A stretch of DNA of 37,561 nucleotides from an uncultured Clostridia bacterium (GCA_947367115.1 CANBCW010000017.1:1-37561); one strand, 5' to 3'; shown: positions 1-6,980, counted from the stretch's first letter. Numbers and translations are program-made. Notes: generated by a model from the letters alone, not told the origin.

Positions 1-17
1 CCCCTCTGGCGGGCCCC

Positions 18-63
18 CCCGGGGGGACGTCCCCCCGGGTTGACAGTCCGGAAATTGTCAACC
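18..63. repeat. GC-rich palindrome followed by TTGACA inverted repeat
   Basis: Positions 18-39 form a perfect 22-bp palindrome (CCCGGGGGG, centre ACGT, CCCCCCGGG). Directly adjoining it, GGTTGACA at 38-45 is repeated inverted as TGTCAACC at 56-63 with a 10-nt spacer. The role is unknown; a transfer origin or protein binding site is possible. Confidence 0.6.
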
Positions 64-135
64 GGGCTCCGGCCCACAGTGCGAGCGGGGATTTTCCCCC
101 AGCCCAGCCGCCGGGCTTCTCATTGTCCCGGGAGC

Positions 136-187
136 GTCAAGGCCAAGCCCTCCGGGCGCACCGTGCGGCGCATGGTGCGGCCTTGAC
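136..187. repeat. nested inverted repeat, oriT-like
   Basis: GTCAAGGCC at 136-144 pairs with GGCCTTGAC at 179-187. Inside it GCACC at 158-162 pairs with GGTGC at 174-178, so the right arm is continuous while the left is interrupted by 13 nt. Structures like this are common at relaxase nick regions, but no nic site can be identified from sequence alone. Confidence 0.45.
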
Positions 188-219
188 CCACCCGGGGCGG
201 GAAATTTGCCCGGCGGGGC

Positions 220-248
220 TTGACTTTCCCGGCCCCCGGTGGTATAGT
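220..248 (+). promoter_or_regulatory. sigma-A type promoter of a predicted small RNA
   Basis: The -35 box TTGACT (220-225) and -10 box TATAGT (243-248) are separated by exactly 17 nt. Initiation would be near 255. No start codon with a ribosome binding site follows before the terminator at 316-348. Confidence 0.6.
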
Positions 249-254
249 GTTCTG

Positions 255-348
255 GCGAGGCCCGTTCCGCTCCTTCGGGGGCCGCCCCTTCCGGGGTGTC
301 CGTGGACGGCGTAAAGCCGCTCAGCTGTTTCAGCTGGGCGGCTTTTTT
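255..348 (+). ncRNA. predicted ~94-nt structured small RNA
   Basis: The segment lies between a near-consensus promoter and a strong intrinsic terminator. The body is very GC-rich and can form short hairpins, for example the CCCC/GGGG arms around 284-295 and GTCC/GGAC around 298-307. No convincing open reading frame fits inside. It could be a stand-alone regulatory RNA of the element or an attenuated leader. I do not recognise the family. Confidence 0.4.
316..348 (+). terminator. intrinsic terminator of the small RNA
   Basis: A 12-bp stem (GCCGCTCAGCTG pairing with CAGCTGGGCGGC, one G-U pair) with a 3-nt loop is followed by six Ts at 343-348. Confidence 0.75.
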
Positions 349-446
349 ACTGCTCCGGGCTTCCCCCCCAGCCGTGCCGGAAGTCTGCCCCTCTGTGTGC
401 GCCCGCCGCCCTCATGTACTTGATACTAGGTCGGTCAGGCTCGCCT

Positions 447-479
447 AACGCAACAAAACCTCTGTCATTTTGTTGCGTT
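447..479. repeat. perfect 12-bp inverted repeat
   Basis: AACGCAACAAAA (447-458) and TTTTGTTGCGTT (468-479) are perfect inverted copies with a 9-nt spacer. A partial copy of the arm with its flank (GAGGTTTTG) recurs inverted near 547-555. It may be a recombinase or regulator binding site. Confidence 0.6.
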
Positions 480-515
480 CGTTACGTCTATTCATCAAGT
501 TTCTGCTTCCGCCCT

Positions 516-538
516 GCTCTGCCGCAATATTGCAGAGC
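516..538. repeat. 7-bp inverted repeat
   Basis: GCTCTGC (516-522) and GCAGAGC (532-538) are separated by 9 nt. No T-run follows on either strand, so it is not an obvious terminator. Confidence 0.45.
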
Positions 539-609
539 CAAAATAGGAGGTTTTGCAACAAAAAACGGAAAATGCTGAACTTTTGAAAGGTGTTCGATTT
601 TGAATGTGG

Positions 610-691
610 TGGTGTAATTGAATAGCTGTAGTAATAGAATTTTCTTATAAGTTCTTATATTTTTTGAAAAAATGGTGTAAATTTTGGTGTA
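610..691 (+). repeat. three TGGTGTA direct repeats, arm-site-like
   Basis: TGGTGTA occurs at 610-616, 673-679 and 685-691, all in the same orientation; the last two are 12 nt apart in an AT-rich context. Short spaced direct repeats near an element end resemble arm-type binding sites of tyrosine integrases. This is an inference, because no integrase gene is in view. Confidence 0.4.
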
Positions 692-712
692 GTACCGCAG
701 CCATGCACGCCA

Positions 713-1438
713 TTAAAGCTTTACTGAGAATTTTCCCCGGCTCCACAGCCACAAAGGTGTATGCATATCGATCGGCGACAGATCCGTATCCTTCAGCAAT
801 TCTCTCCACCGCTGGGCAGTGATCTGCTGGACATTGGAGCCCACAGATTCCTCCTGTGATATGATGCCCAGCTTCACACTGGCCTGTATAACATGCGTAT
901 CCGGAGCTACGGAAATATTCTCCCGGTCAATAAACCGCACATCCGTATATTGCTCCATCACATACAACCAATAATTGCAGATCTTATTTCCGCCCAGATA
1001 AGGAAAGAACTTTTTGTGCGTTCGGATATATTCTTTGATTTTCTCCGCTGAAAAATCATTCCGCCGGAACAGGTTGCGGATATCCCCTGCCAATTCATTC
1101 TCCACAGTCTGACACAGGGTTTTCCAGATAATTGGCTGCTTGTTTGGCTGGATCGCTACCTTGTATTTTACCAGAATATCTTTCAGATTCTGTTCATCCA
1201 TGGCACATATAGCGGCGCTGTCAAACACCTCAGGGTGCTCTCTGAACATCCGATTCGCGCATTCCCACAAAACATAAGAATTTCTCTGGTAGTTCAGCGC
1301 CATCGGCAGTGTAAAGTACATATAATTCAACCTACAGCCCGGTTCCAGACCTGGATTTTCATGCTCAGGCATTTTTTCGCCGCCCAGCTCCCCTGCCCGA
1401 TAGGCAGTCATGAGGGAATTGACTTTGTCCATGATCAT
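713..1438 (-). CDS. HhH-GPD superfamily DNA glycosylase-like protein
   Basis: The 241-residue protein has the layout of helix-hairpin-helix base-excision glycosylases. A hairpin-like segment PYLGGNKICNYW near residues 146-157 is followed about 25 residues later by ISVAPDTHVIQA. In OGG1-type enzymes the lysine of the hairpin motif and the aspartate of the second motif are catalytic; Lys152 and Asp180 occupy those places here. No Fe-S cysteine cluster is visible at the C-terminus. The C-terminal stretch MHTPLWLWSRG looks conserved in character but is not known to me. ATG at 1438 is preferred over GTG at 1447 because AAAAGGA lies 10 nt upstream of it. It is divergent from pfkA. The family link is inferred from motifs only; substrate unknown. 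Confidence 0.55.
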   Translation of the reverse strand: MIMDKVNSLMTAYRAGELGGEKMPEHENPGLEPGCRLNYMYFTLPMALNYQRNSYVLWECANRMFREHPEVFDSAAICAMDEQNLKDILVKYKVAIQPNKQPIIWKTLCQTVENELAGDIRNLFRRNDFSAEKIKEYIRTHKKFFPYLGGNKICNYWLYVMEQYTDVRFIDRENISVAPDTHVIQASVKLGIISQEESVGSNVQQITAQRWRELLKDTDLSPIDMHTPLWLWSRGKFSVKL

Positions 1439-1459
1439 TTTTACCACATCCTTTTGTCT

Positions 1460-1488
1460 ATTTTACAGCAGCATCACGCAAAAATCAA
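1460..1488 (-). promoter_or_regulatory. promoter of the glycosylase-like gene
   Basis: On the minus strand TTGATT (1488-1483) and TAAAAT (1465-1460) are separated by 17 nt. The start site would fall around 1453-1455, giving a very short leader before the ATG at 1438. Confidence 0.55.
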
Positions 1489-1511
1489 TTTAGGAAACAG
1501 CGAAATATTTC

Positions 1512-1540
1512 TTTACTTTTTTGTCCGGCAGCGGTACAAT
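1512..1540 (+). promoter_or_regulatory. promoter of pfkA
   Basis: TTTACT (1512-1517) and TACAAT (1535-1540) are separated by 17 nt, and transcription would start near 1547, about 37 nt before the ATG. Confidence 0.5.
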
Positions 1541-1583
1541 AAAAGCGTACATTAACGACAAATTCTGTCAGGAGGAATTCATC

Positions 1584-2555
1584 ATGAGTGTCAAACGTAT
1601 CGGCGTTCTCACCAGCGGCGGCGATGCCCCCGGTATGAACCCCTGTGTCCGCGCTGTTGTCCGTACTGCCCTGTATCACGGCATTGAGTGCTATGGTATT
1701 CGCCGCGGCTGGAACGGTCTGATCACCGGCGATATCATTAAGCTGGACGAAAAGAGCGTTTCGCACACCATCAATCGCGGCGGCACCATTCTGTATACCG
1801 CCCGCAGCAAGGAATTTATGACCGAGGAAGGCCAGCGTAAGGCCGTTTCCACCTGTAAATTCCTGGGTCTTGACAGCATTATTGCCATCGGCGGTGACGG
1901 CACTTTCCGTGGTGCCCGCGCCCTGTCCAAATACGGAATCAACGTCATCGGCATCCCAGGCACCATTGATAACGATATCAGCTGCACCAATTACTGTATT
2001 GGATTTGACACCGCCGCCAATACCGCCATTGAATGTATCGATAAGCTGCGCGACACCATGCAGTCTCACGAACGATGCTCTGTTGTGGAGGTTATGGGTC
2101 GCAATGCAGGCTATCTGGCCATGTACGTCGGTCTGGCTGTTGGCGCAACTGCGGTTCTGGTTCCCGAGGAGGAGATTGACTTCGAGCGGGATGTCATCGA
2201 AAAGATCCGCCAGGCTCGGTTCAACGGCTTTACCCATTACATGATCGTTGTGGCAGAAGGCGCTGGCTCCGCCAACGACATCGCTGCCAAGATCAAGGAA
2301 GCCATTGATCTGGATCCTCGCGTGACCGTTCTGGGGCACATCCAGCGTGGCGGTGTTCCCACCGGCCGTGACCGTGTAAATGCCACCAAAATGGGTTATA
2401 TGGCCGTGGAGCTGCTCCTGGCCGGCAAGACCAACCGCATCGTCTGCACCCACGAGGGCGGCTTTACGGATGTAGACATGGATGAAGGTCTCGATATGAA
2501 GAAGGGCATTCAGCAGATGGAAGTGGACGTTCTGGCAGCCATGACCGGCATTTGA
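1584..2555 (+). CDS. pfkA: ATP-dependent 6-phosphofructokinase
   Basis: The enzyme phosphorylates fructose 6-phosphate to fructose 1,6-bisphosphate in glycolysis. The 323-residue length matches the bacterial family. It has the nucleotide-binding SGGDAPGMN (11-19), GGDGT (103-107) and catalytic PGTIDND (125-131). Glycine after GGD, together with PGTIDND rather than PKTIDND, points to ATP rather than pyrophosphate as donor. ATG at 1584 has AGGAGG 8 nt upstream (1570-1575). The gene is monocistronic with its own promoter and terminator. In many Clostridia dnaE precedes pfkA; here an island-like end and a glycosylase gene lie on that side. Confidence 0.97.
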   Translation: MSVKRIGVLTSGGDAPGMNPCVRAVVRTALYHGIECYGIRRGWNGLITGDIIKLDEKSVSHTINRGGTILYTARSKEFMTEEGQRKAVSTCKFLGLDSIIAIGGDGTFRGARALSKYGINVIGIPGTIDNDISCTNYCIGFDTAANTAIECIDKLRDTMQSHERCSVVEVMGRNAGYLAMYVGLAVGATAVLVPEEEIDFERDVIEKIRQARFNGFTHYMIVVAEGAGSANDIAAKIKEAIDLDPRVTVLGHIQRGGVPTGRDRVNATKMGYMAVELLLAGKTNRIVCTHEGGFTDVDMDEGLDMKKGIQQMEVDVLAAMTGI

Positions 2556-2582
2556 TACGCTCCTCGCTCTGAAATTTTACAC

Positions 2583-2621
2583 AAACTCCCCCATACGATC
2601 TGATCGTATAGGGGAGTTTTC
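2583..2621 (+). terminator. terminator of pfkA
   Basis: The arms AAACTCCCC-ATACGATC and GATCGTAT-AGGGGAGTTTT form a long stem ending in four Ts. It can also act on the convergent minus-strand gene. Confidence 0.75.
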
Positions 2622-2627
2622 TTCGAT

Positions 2628-4538
2628 TTATACCCAGCTAAGATTGTTGAGCAATTGACTTACACCTGCCATAATACTGCCATCCTTCATAAACTCCTCA
2701 TAGCGCATATTAAAAAGGTCTGTGAATGAAGAACAGAAATGTTGAGATACCTTCCCCTGCCCTCTGATCGCCCATTCCTTCGTTTCTGGGCAAAGGACGA
2801 TGACCACACCCTTTGTGTAATGTTCGGACAGTGTAAAATCCTCCGACAGACGGTCTGCGACTGTATCTATTGTTTCACCGTCGACACGTTCGATCACATG
2901 AACGGCAATATCGCAGTTGGAGCTTCTCATCGCTGTTTCGATTCTATTCTCCAGTTCGTATTTCTCCGGCAGGAGCAGGAAACTTTCGCAACGGAGCCGA
3001 TTGCGCGTGTCGCTCAGAATTGCGTTCGTTTCGTCATCTGCAAAAAACAGCAGGAATTCCCTGATCTCGCTCCAGCCAAGCTTGTTGAAGTTGGTGTACT
3101 GTGGCTTGCTGATGGTACAGCCCTCAGTAAACCGAACGGACAGTGTGCCTGTTCGTTGATATAGCTCATTTCCTGTGTTCTGGTAAAGCTCTCCTAAGTC
3201 ATCAATGATCAATTCGATGCCATCGTCTTTTTCCGCAAGGCTGGCGGTAAAGCCGAACTCGATATTTTCCCCTTCCCCATCCGACGAAACACTGAAATCC
3301 AACTCGCCGCTATCACGATTCCAGCTGCTGGAGATGATCAAGGTTTCACATTCATCGTTAGAAACCGTATCAACGGTTATCGTATTTCCGTATATGCTGC
3401 CACTTCTTTCGATGGAGGATGTAATGGTATTGCAGCTTTTACTTTCTTTGTATTCGCTTTTCACTTCCAGAATCAAATCACTGGTTTTGGGATTACTTCC
3501 AAACGTTAGCATCAATTCGTTGACTGACTGATTTTCACTTTCATTAAAGGAAACGGTGACCTCACATCCAATGGCTGCAAGGCGTAGATTGTATACGTAG
3601 TAAGTCAGTATACAGGTTTGGTTCGATTGTACACTGCGCGCCTCCATGGAAGTGCGGATAGATTGAACGATTGCCGCAGAGTCACCAAACAGTTCAGATA
3701 CGTCCTCATCATTCTCCAATTGTGTCAGCAATGCATCGAACAGTTCATTCATTTGTTCCTGATCGATGGAATATACAAAGGTGTCACATTTTCTGGTCTT
3801 TCCGTCCAGCTCAATACGTTCGCTACTGATCACGGGTTCCTGATCTTCAGAAAAATCCTTCAGTATCTCCAGATACGGTTCGAGAAGCTCATCATAGGCG
3901 ACAGTTGAATTTATGCTTTTATGCAGCTGCTGAACAACTTGTTCATATTGCTGCATCTCTTCCTCGGACAAAATCAAATTGAAATAGCTGCTGCGAATGT
4001 CCCGGGCAAAGGTATCAAAGGTCAGTCCGTAGTAATTTCCTGCAGTAAACGCGTCAGACTGCAAGGCAACACAATCCGCATCCAGATATACGCCCAGGTC
4101 AAGATTCTGATCATTCGACGAGATCATGGCATCAAGCATCAATTGCTTTTCCTTTTTCTTGGTCTTGAGTGACAGGCTTGCCTCGGTTTTGCCCGAATAG
4201 TAATCATCGCAGGAAAGAGAGAGATCTAGTTGTCCGTCGTCCATGATCTCTCCTGCGTGGGAAAGCAGCTCATATGGGCTGCCTTCACTTCGTTTTGCTA
4301 ATGCATTTATGGTATTTCCTGTTGCGATGGACAGATAGTTTTTGGGTGCCAGCATCCGTAAAAGCGGCTTCCAGAGAAAGGCTGCAGCGATCAGCACCGC
4401 CAGAACGGCGGCACATATGATCAGCCAAGTCATATTCTTCTTTTCTTTTTTGCCTGTGGACGGAACTGGAGCGTCAGCAGAATTAGCCGGTGAATAATCG
4501 GTCGTTTCAGATACGCGTGGATCGCTAACGTTTTCCAT
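2628..4538 (-). CDS. membrane-anchored protein with C-terminal TPM-like domain
   Basis: The 636-residue protein has a hydrophilic N-terminus with a Lys-rich patch, one transmembrane helix at about 36-56, and a large extracytoplasmic part rich in Ser, Asp and Glu. Residues 90-510 match no family I can name with confidence. The last ~115 residues resemble the TPM (TPM_phosphatase) domain: LPEKYELENRIE, then CDIAVHVIE, ADRLSEDF, KGVVIVLCPETKEWAIRGQGKVSQHF-type strands, and a final FMKDGSIMAGV helix. TPM domains occur in envelope proteins, including photosystem II assembly factors. ATG at 4538 has AAGGAGA upstream and a consensus promoter lies at 4595-4624. Codon use looks more AT-rich than in the neighbours. 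Function unknown. Confidence 0.7.
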   Translation of the reverse strand: MENVSDPRVSETTDYSPANSADAPVPSTGKKEKKNMTWLIICAAVLAVLIAAAFLWKPLLRMLAPKNYLSIATGNTINALAKRSEGSPYELLSHAGEIMDDGQLDLSLSCDDYYSGKTEASLSLKTKKKEKQLMLDAMISSNDQNLDLGVYLDADCVALQSDAFTAGNYYGLTFDTFARDIRSSYFNLILSEEEMQQYEQVVQQLHKSINSTVAYDELLEPYLEILKDFSEDQEPVISSERIELDGKTRKCDTFVYSIDQEQMNELFDALLTQLENDEDVSELFGDSAAIVQSIRTSMEARSVQSNQTCILTYYVYNLRLAAIGCEVTVSFNESENQSVNELMLTFGSNPKTSDLILEVKSEYKESKSCNTITSSIERSGSIYGNTITVDTVSNDECETLIISSSWNRDSGELDFSVSSDGEGENIEFGFTASLAEKDDGIELIIDDLGELYQNTGNELYQRTGTLSVRFTEGCTISKPQYTNFNKLGWSEIREFLLFFADDETNAILSDTRNRLRCESFLLLPEKYELENRIETAMRSSNCDIAVHVIERVDGETIDTVADRLSEDFTLSEHYTKGVVIVLCPETKEWAIRGQGKVSQHFCSSFTDLFNMRYEEFMKDGSIMAGVSQLLNNLSWV

Positions 4539-4594
4539 ATTATTCCATCTCCTTTTCTCAGATGTTTAAAGAAATATGAAAATTCCTCATCTGT

Positions 4595-4624
4595 ATTATA
4601 CATAACAAGAATAAGAATTGTCAA
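4595..4624 (-). promoter_or_regulatory. consensus promoter of the TPM-domain gene
   Basis: On the minus strand TTGACA (4624-4619) and TATAAT (4600-4595) are both perfect consensus boxes, 18 nt apart. The leader is about 50 nt. It lies directly after the xerD terminator. Confidence 0.75.
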
Positions 4625-4630
4625 TATTTG

Positions 4631-4661
4631 AAAAACGGTCTGCCAGTTCGGCAGACCGTTT
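4631..4661 (-). terminator. terminator of xerD
   Basis: The stem AAACGGTCTGCC with GGCAGACCGTTT and a 5-nt loop ends in a T-run on the minus strand. The xerD stop codon (4660-4662) overlaps the stem base. Confidence 0.8.
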
Positions 4662-5544
4662 ACGCTTTAGGATGGCATTTTTCATAGACAGCTTTCAGCT
4701 TCTGATTGACCATGTGTGTATACATTTGGGTGGAAGAAATATCACTGTGACCCATAAGCTCCTGCAATGAGCCAAGATCAGCGCCATTTTCCAGCAGATG
4801 AACCGCAAAACTGTGGCGCAGTGTATGGGGCGTGATCTCCTTCTCGATATGTGCGGAGGCTTGATAGTGCTTCAGGATCTTCCAGAAACCCTGACGGCTC
4901 ATACGTGCGCCGTTGATGTTAACAAACAGTGCCTTCTCATCTGACACCGCGATCATCGTATCCCGGATATCACGAAGATAGACGGTCAATGCTCGAAGTG
5001 CGCCGGGGTACAGCGGAATGGCTCTGGATTTCTTTGTGCCGGAACACTTGATAATACCAAGATCCAAATTGACATCATCTACGTCCAACTCGATCAACTC
5101 GGATACCCGGATACCGGTGGCGTACATAACCTCCAGCATAGCCTTGTCACGGAAACCCTTCGGGTCAACACAGGCTGGCTGCGCCAGCAGAAGCTCGATC
5201 TCACGCCCTGTAAGGATCTGAGGGAGCTTTTTCTCACCACGGTCAACATGAATGTCCACCACAGGTGTTTTCTCCAGAAAGCCGGAGGAGACCAGATAAG
5301 CGTAGAAATTCTTCAGGCTTGCAAGACTGCGGGAAACCGTAGCTCCGGATCGGCCCTCCCCTTCCAAATTGGCAAGATAGTCGCTGATATTCAGTTGTGT
5401 CGCATCCACAACGGCAGTCCCTTCCCTGTCGCGGAGCCACTCGGCAAACTGGCGAATGTCGCGCAGGTAGGATGAGACGGTGTTGGAGGATGCCTGCTTT
5501 ACCTTAGACAGATAATTTTCGTAGGCACAGATCAGATCCAACAT
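4660..5544 (-). CDS. xerD: tyrosine recombinase XerC/XerD family
   Basis: A 294-residue Xer recombinase that resolves chromosome dimers at dif. It has the N-terminal SAM-like core-binding domain (about 1-90) and the catalytic domain. Catalytic residues are visible: Arg146 (TGIRVSEL), Lys170 or Lys171 (GTKKSR), His240 and Arg243 (HTLRH), His266 (LMGHSD) and nucleophile Tyr275 (TQMYTH). The length and single-copy chromosomal context beside a SpoIIM-like gene fit XerD, as in Bacillus, where xerD lies near spoIIM. It is translated from ATG 5544 with a weak AAAAGG site, 22 nt after the upstream gene and probably cotranscribed with it. XerC versus XerD is not certain from sequence alone. Confidence 0.9.
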   Translation of the reverse strand: MLDLICAYENYLSKVKQASSNTVSSYLRDIRQFAEWLRDREGTAVVDATQLNISDYLANLEGEGRSGATVSRSLASLKNFYAYLVSSGFLEKTPVVDIHVDRGEKKLPQILTGREIELLLAQPACVDPKGFRDKAMLEVMYATGIRVSELIELDVDDVNLDLGIIKCSGTKKSRAIPLYPGALRALTVYLRDIRDTMIAVSDEKALFVNINGARMSRQGFWKILKHYQASAHIEKEITPHTLRHSFAVHLLENGADLGSLQELMGHSDISSTQMYTHMVNQKLKAVYEKCHPKA

Positions 5545-5566
5545 GAAAACGCGTACCTTTTCCCTT

Positions 5567-6097
5567 CTAGCTTTCTATGAGCGACACCAAAAACGGTGCG
5601 ATCAAACAATAATCAATGCTTCCGACCAGTAAAGCAGCGCCGATACATGCAGGCAATTCCCAAACGGAGGTCTTCGTCTGACCGTGTATATGCCGAAGCC
5701 AATAAAGGTACAGCACAGGGATCAGACAATGGTCGGAAAACAGAAACAAAAAACGAACCAGCCAACTGCTTTGACCAAATGCAAGGCTTACGCCACAAGC
5801 GCAATAGCTAAAGCCGAAAGCCTTCAAAGCGCTGATGATCAGCAGCAGCCATGGTTCGGACAAGGAAACCGCATAAGCGGATAATAGAAAAGGTAACAAC
5901 GTCGATGCCAGCAAGCCAGTGATCGACACGGAGCATTGAACACTCTCGTACATCATCGGAACAAGAAATTCGCTTGCGGCCAAGGCTGCGGGAACTCCCA
6001 GCAGCATACCAAGGAACCAGCTTAACGCAAGAAGCCAGGGGCTCGTCTTGCGCCAAATAGACACAGCATCTGTCTTTATCAACCTCATACCCTTCAT
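5567..6097 (-). CDS. SpoIIM-like integral membrane protein
   Basis: The protein of about 176 residues has five predicted membrane helices (about 20-42, 58-80, 82-105, 110-135 and 150-175). Their spacing, the Gly/Phe-containing third helix (ALKAFGFSY) and the C-terminal hydrophobic stretch ending in SLIES resemble SpoIIM, which acts with SpoIID and SpoIIP in forespore engulfment. The position next to xerD supports this, but the match is by topology and context, not by a decisive motif. GAGGAGG precedes ATG 6097 (3 nt) and ATG 6088 (12 nt), so either may be used. The longer frame from GTG 6184 is rejected because the promoter at 6196-6224 would start RNA only about 5 nt before it. Confidence 0.5.
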   Translation of the reverse strand: MKGMRLIKTDAVSIWRKTSPWLLALSWFLGMLLGVPAALAASEFLVPMMYESVQCSVSITGLLASTLLPFLLSAYAVSLSEPWLLLIISALKAFGFSYCACGVSLAFGQSSWLVRFLFLFSDHCLIPVLYLYWLRHIHGQTKTSVWELPACIGAALLVGSIDYCLIAPFLVSLIES

Positions 6098-6454
6098 TGA
6101 CCTCCTCAGGACCGTACAGGTCGCCGAATCAAAGCATAGTGAGACAGGCCATTGAAAAAGGGCGCAAAGGTTCCCCCAATTCACATCGCATGAATACTAT
6201 ACTCCAAAAACAATTCTTTTTCAAGCACATTTCGGTACTTTAAACGTTTTTTGTAAATTATGCCGATTTTTATGTCAACACTATTATGTTAACTCGCGTA
6301 ACTATAAAGACGCATTCCTTTATCATTTTCAATTATTGGGCAATATCTTGAGATTACGCATAAGCAATCATACTAAATATTGATTTTGCAGGAAATCTTG
6401 CGCCGTTAATTGGTAGGGTAAATAATATTTACCTATTTGTTGAATTTGTACAAG
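6098..6454. other. intergenic region without a gene
   Basis: This 357-base AT-rich stretch holds the two minus-strand promoter candidates above and, near its far end, nested inverted repeats: CCGTTAA (6403-6409) with TTAACGG (6455-6461) around GGTAAAT-AAT-ATTTACC (6417-6433). The inner repeat may be a weak terminator or an operator. No small open reading frame with a ribosome site is seen. Confidence 0.5.
6196..6224 (-). promoter_or_regulatory. promoter of the SpoIIM-like/xerD operon
   Basis: On the minus strand TTGAAA (6224-6219) and TATAGT (6201-6196) are separated by 17 nt, giving a start near 6189 and a leader of about 90-100 nt. A second weaker candidate (TTGACA 6278-6273, TACAAA 6255-6250, 17-nt spacing) lies upstream. 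Confidence 0.6.
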
Positions 6455-6883
6455 TTAACGGTGGCGATACTTTTTTCGGCGTTTTCTTCCCATACCTTCC
6501 CCTTTCAGGCCCAGTAAGCCGACCGCGCCGCATCCGGCCAAAATCACCAGAGCGGTCACGCCCATCCCCTGATACTGTCCTCCGAAGAATAATGCGGTAA
6601 TGCCAAGCAGCGTCAGATAATAAATCGCTCCTGCTCCCAGGCATACAATCATCCATCGCCGTTTGATCAGTGCTGCAGCCAGCCACGCTCCAAACGCTGA
6701 TGCTGCAAGCAAAATTGTAATCGCTCCATACCCAATGGAACTCTCAGCCATTTTCCCGCCGAGCACCGCATTGACAATGACCGCGGTGCCAATGAGTGTC
6801 AGAAGCAAGCTGACTGCCGCACCGGCAGCGTAACCGATAGGCATCGGTACGGCTTTCCCGCTGATTTTCTTGTTGATGACCAT
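6455..6883 (-). CDS. small four-helix membrane protein, TIGR04086/YrzE-like
   Basis: The 142-residue protein has four hydrophobic segments (about 16-38, 46-68, 76-98 and 103-123) and a strongly basic C-terminal tail (GRKRRKKYRHR). Size and topology match the TIGR04086 family of Firmicutes membrane proteins, whose function is unknown. ATG 6883 is preferred over GTG 6889 because GGGGAG lies about 7-8 nt upstream of the ATG and only 1-2 nt from the GTG. It follows the phosphohexomutase gene on the same strand, with a hairpin (6936-6962) between them. Confidence 0.6.
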   Translation of the reverse strand: MVINKKISGKAVPMPIGYAAGAAVSLLLTLIGTAVIVNAVLGGKMAESSIGYGAITILLAASAFGAWLAAALIKRRWMIVCLGAGAIYYLTLLGITALFFGGQYQGMGVTALVILAGCGAVGLLGLKGEGMGRKRRKKYRHR

Positions 6884-6935
6884 GTCCACTCTCCCCTTTC
6901 ACCACGAGTTTATGGGCAGCCATATGCAAATAGAA

Positions 6936-6962
6936 CCGGCGCAGACAAGTTGTCTGCGCCGG
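6936..6962 (-). terminator. terminator-like hairpin after the phosphohexomutase gene
   Basis: A perfect inverted repeat, CCGGCGCAGACAA with TTGTCTGCGCCGG, is followed on the minus strand by TTCTATTT. The T-run is interrupted, so termination may be partial. Confidence 0.55.
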
Positions 6963-6980
6963 TGACGTGGATGATTTATT

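Larger units (their letters stand above)
1..700. mobile_element. probable end of an integrative element (gene-free)
   Basis: No credible coding region is seen in the first 712 bases. Positions 1-420 are strongly GC-rich, and the rest is AT-rich, both unlike the neighbouring genes. The segment contains nested inverted repeats (18-63 and 136-187), a promoter and terminator pair bounding a small transcript (220-348), two palindromes (447-479 and 516-538) and three TGGTGTA direct repeats (610-691). Such a mix of transfer-origin-like repeats and short direct repeats is typical of the ends of elements that use tyrosine recombinases. The chromosome proper appears to begin at the 3' end of the gene at 713. 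No integrase or relaxase is visible, so this call is an inference. Confidence 0.4.

Noticed and set aside
123..423. Two short plus-strand open frames in the GC-rich left edge
   Set aside because: Pro/Arg/Gly-rich translations with no ribosome site. They cross a promoter and an intrinsic terminator and look like products of base composition.
1485..2453. 322-codon open frame antisense to pfkA
   Set aside because: It is the mirror of a highly conserved gene, with Gly/Ala/Asn-rich sequence and no family match.
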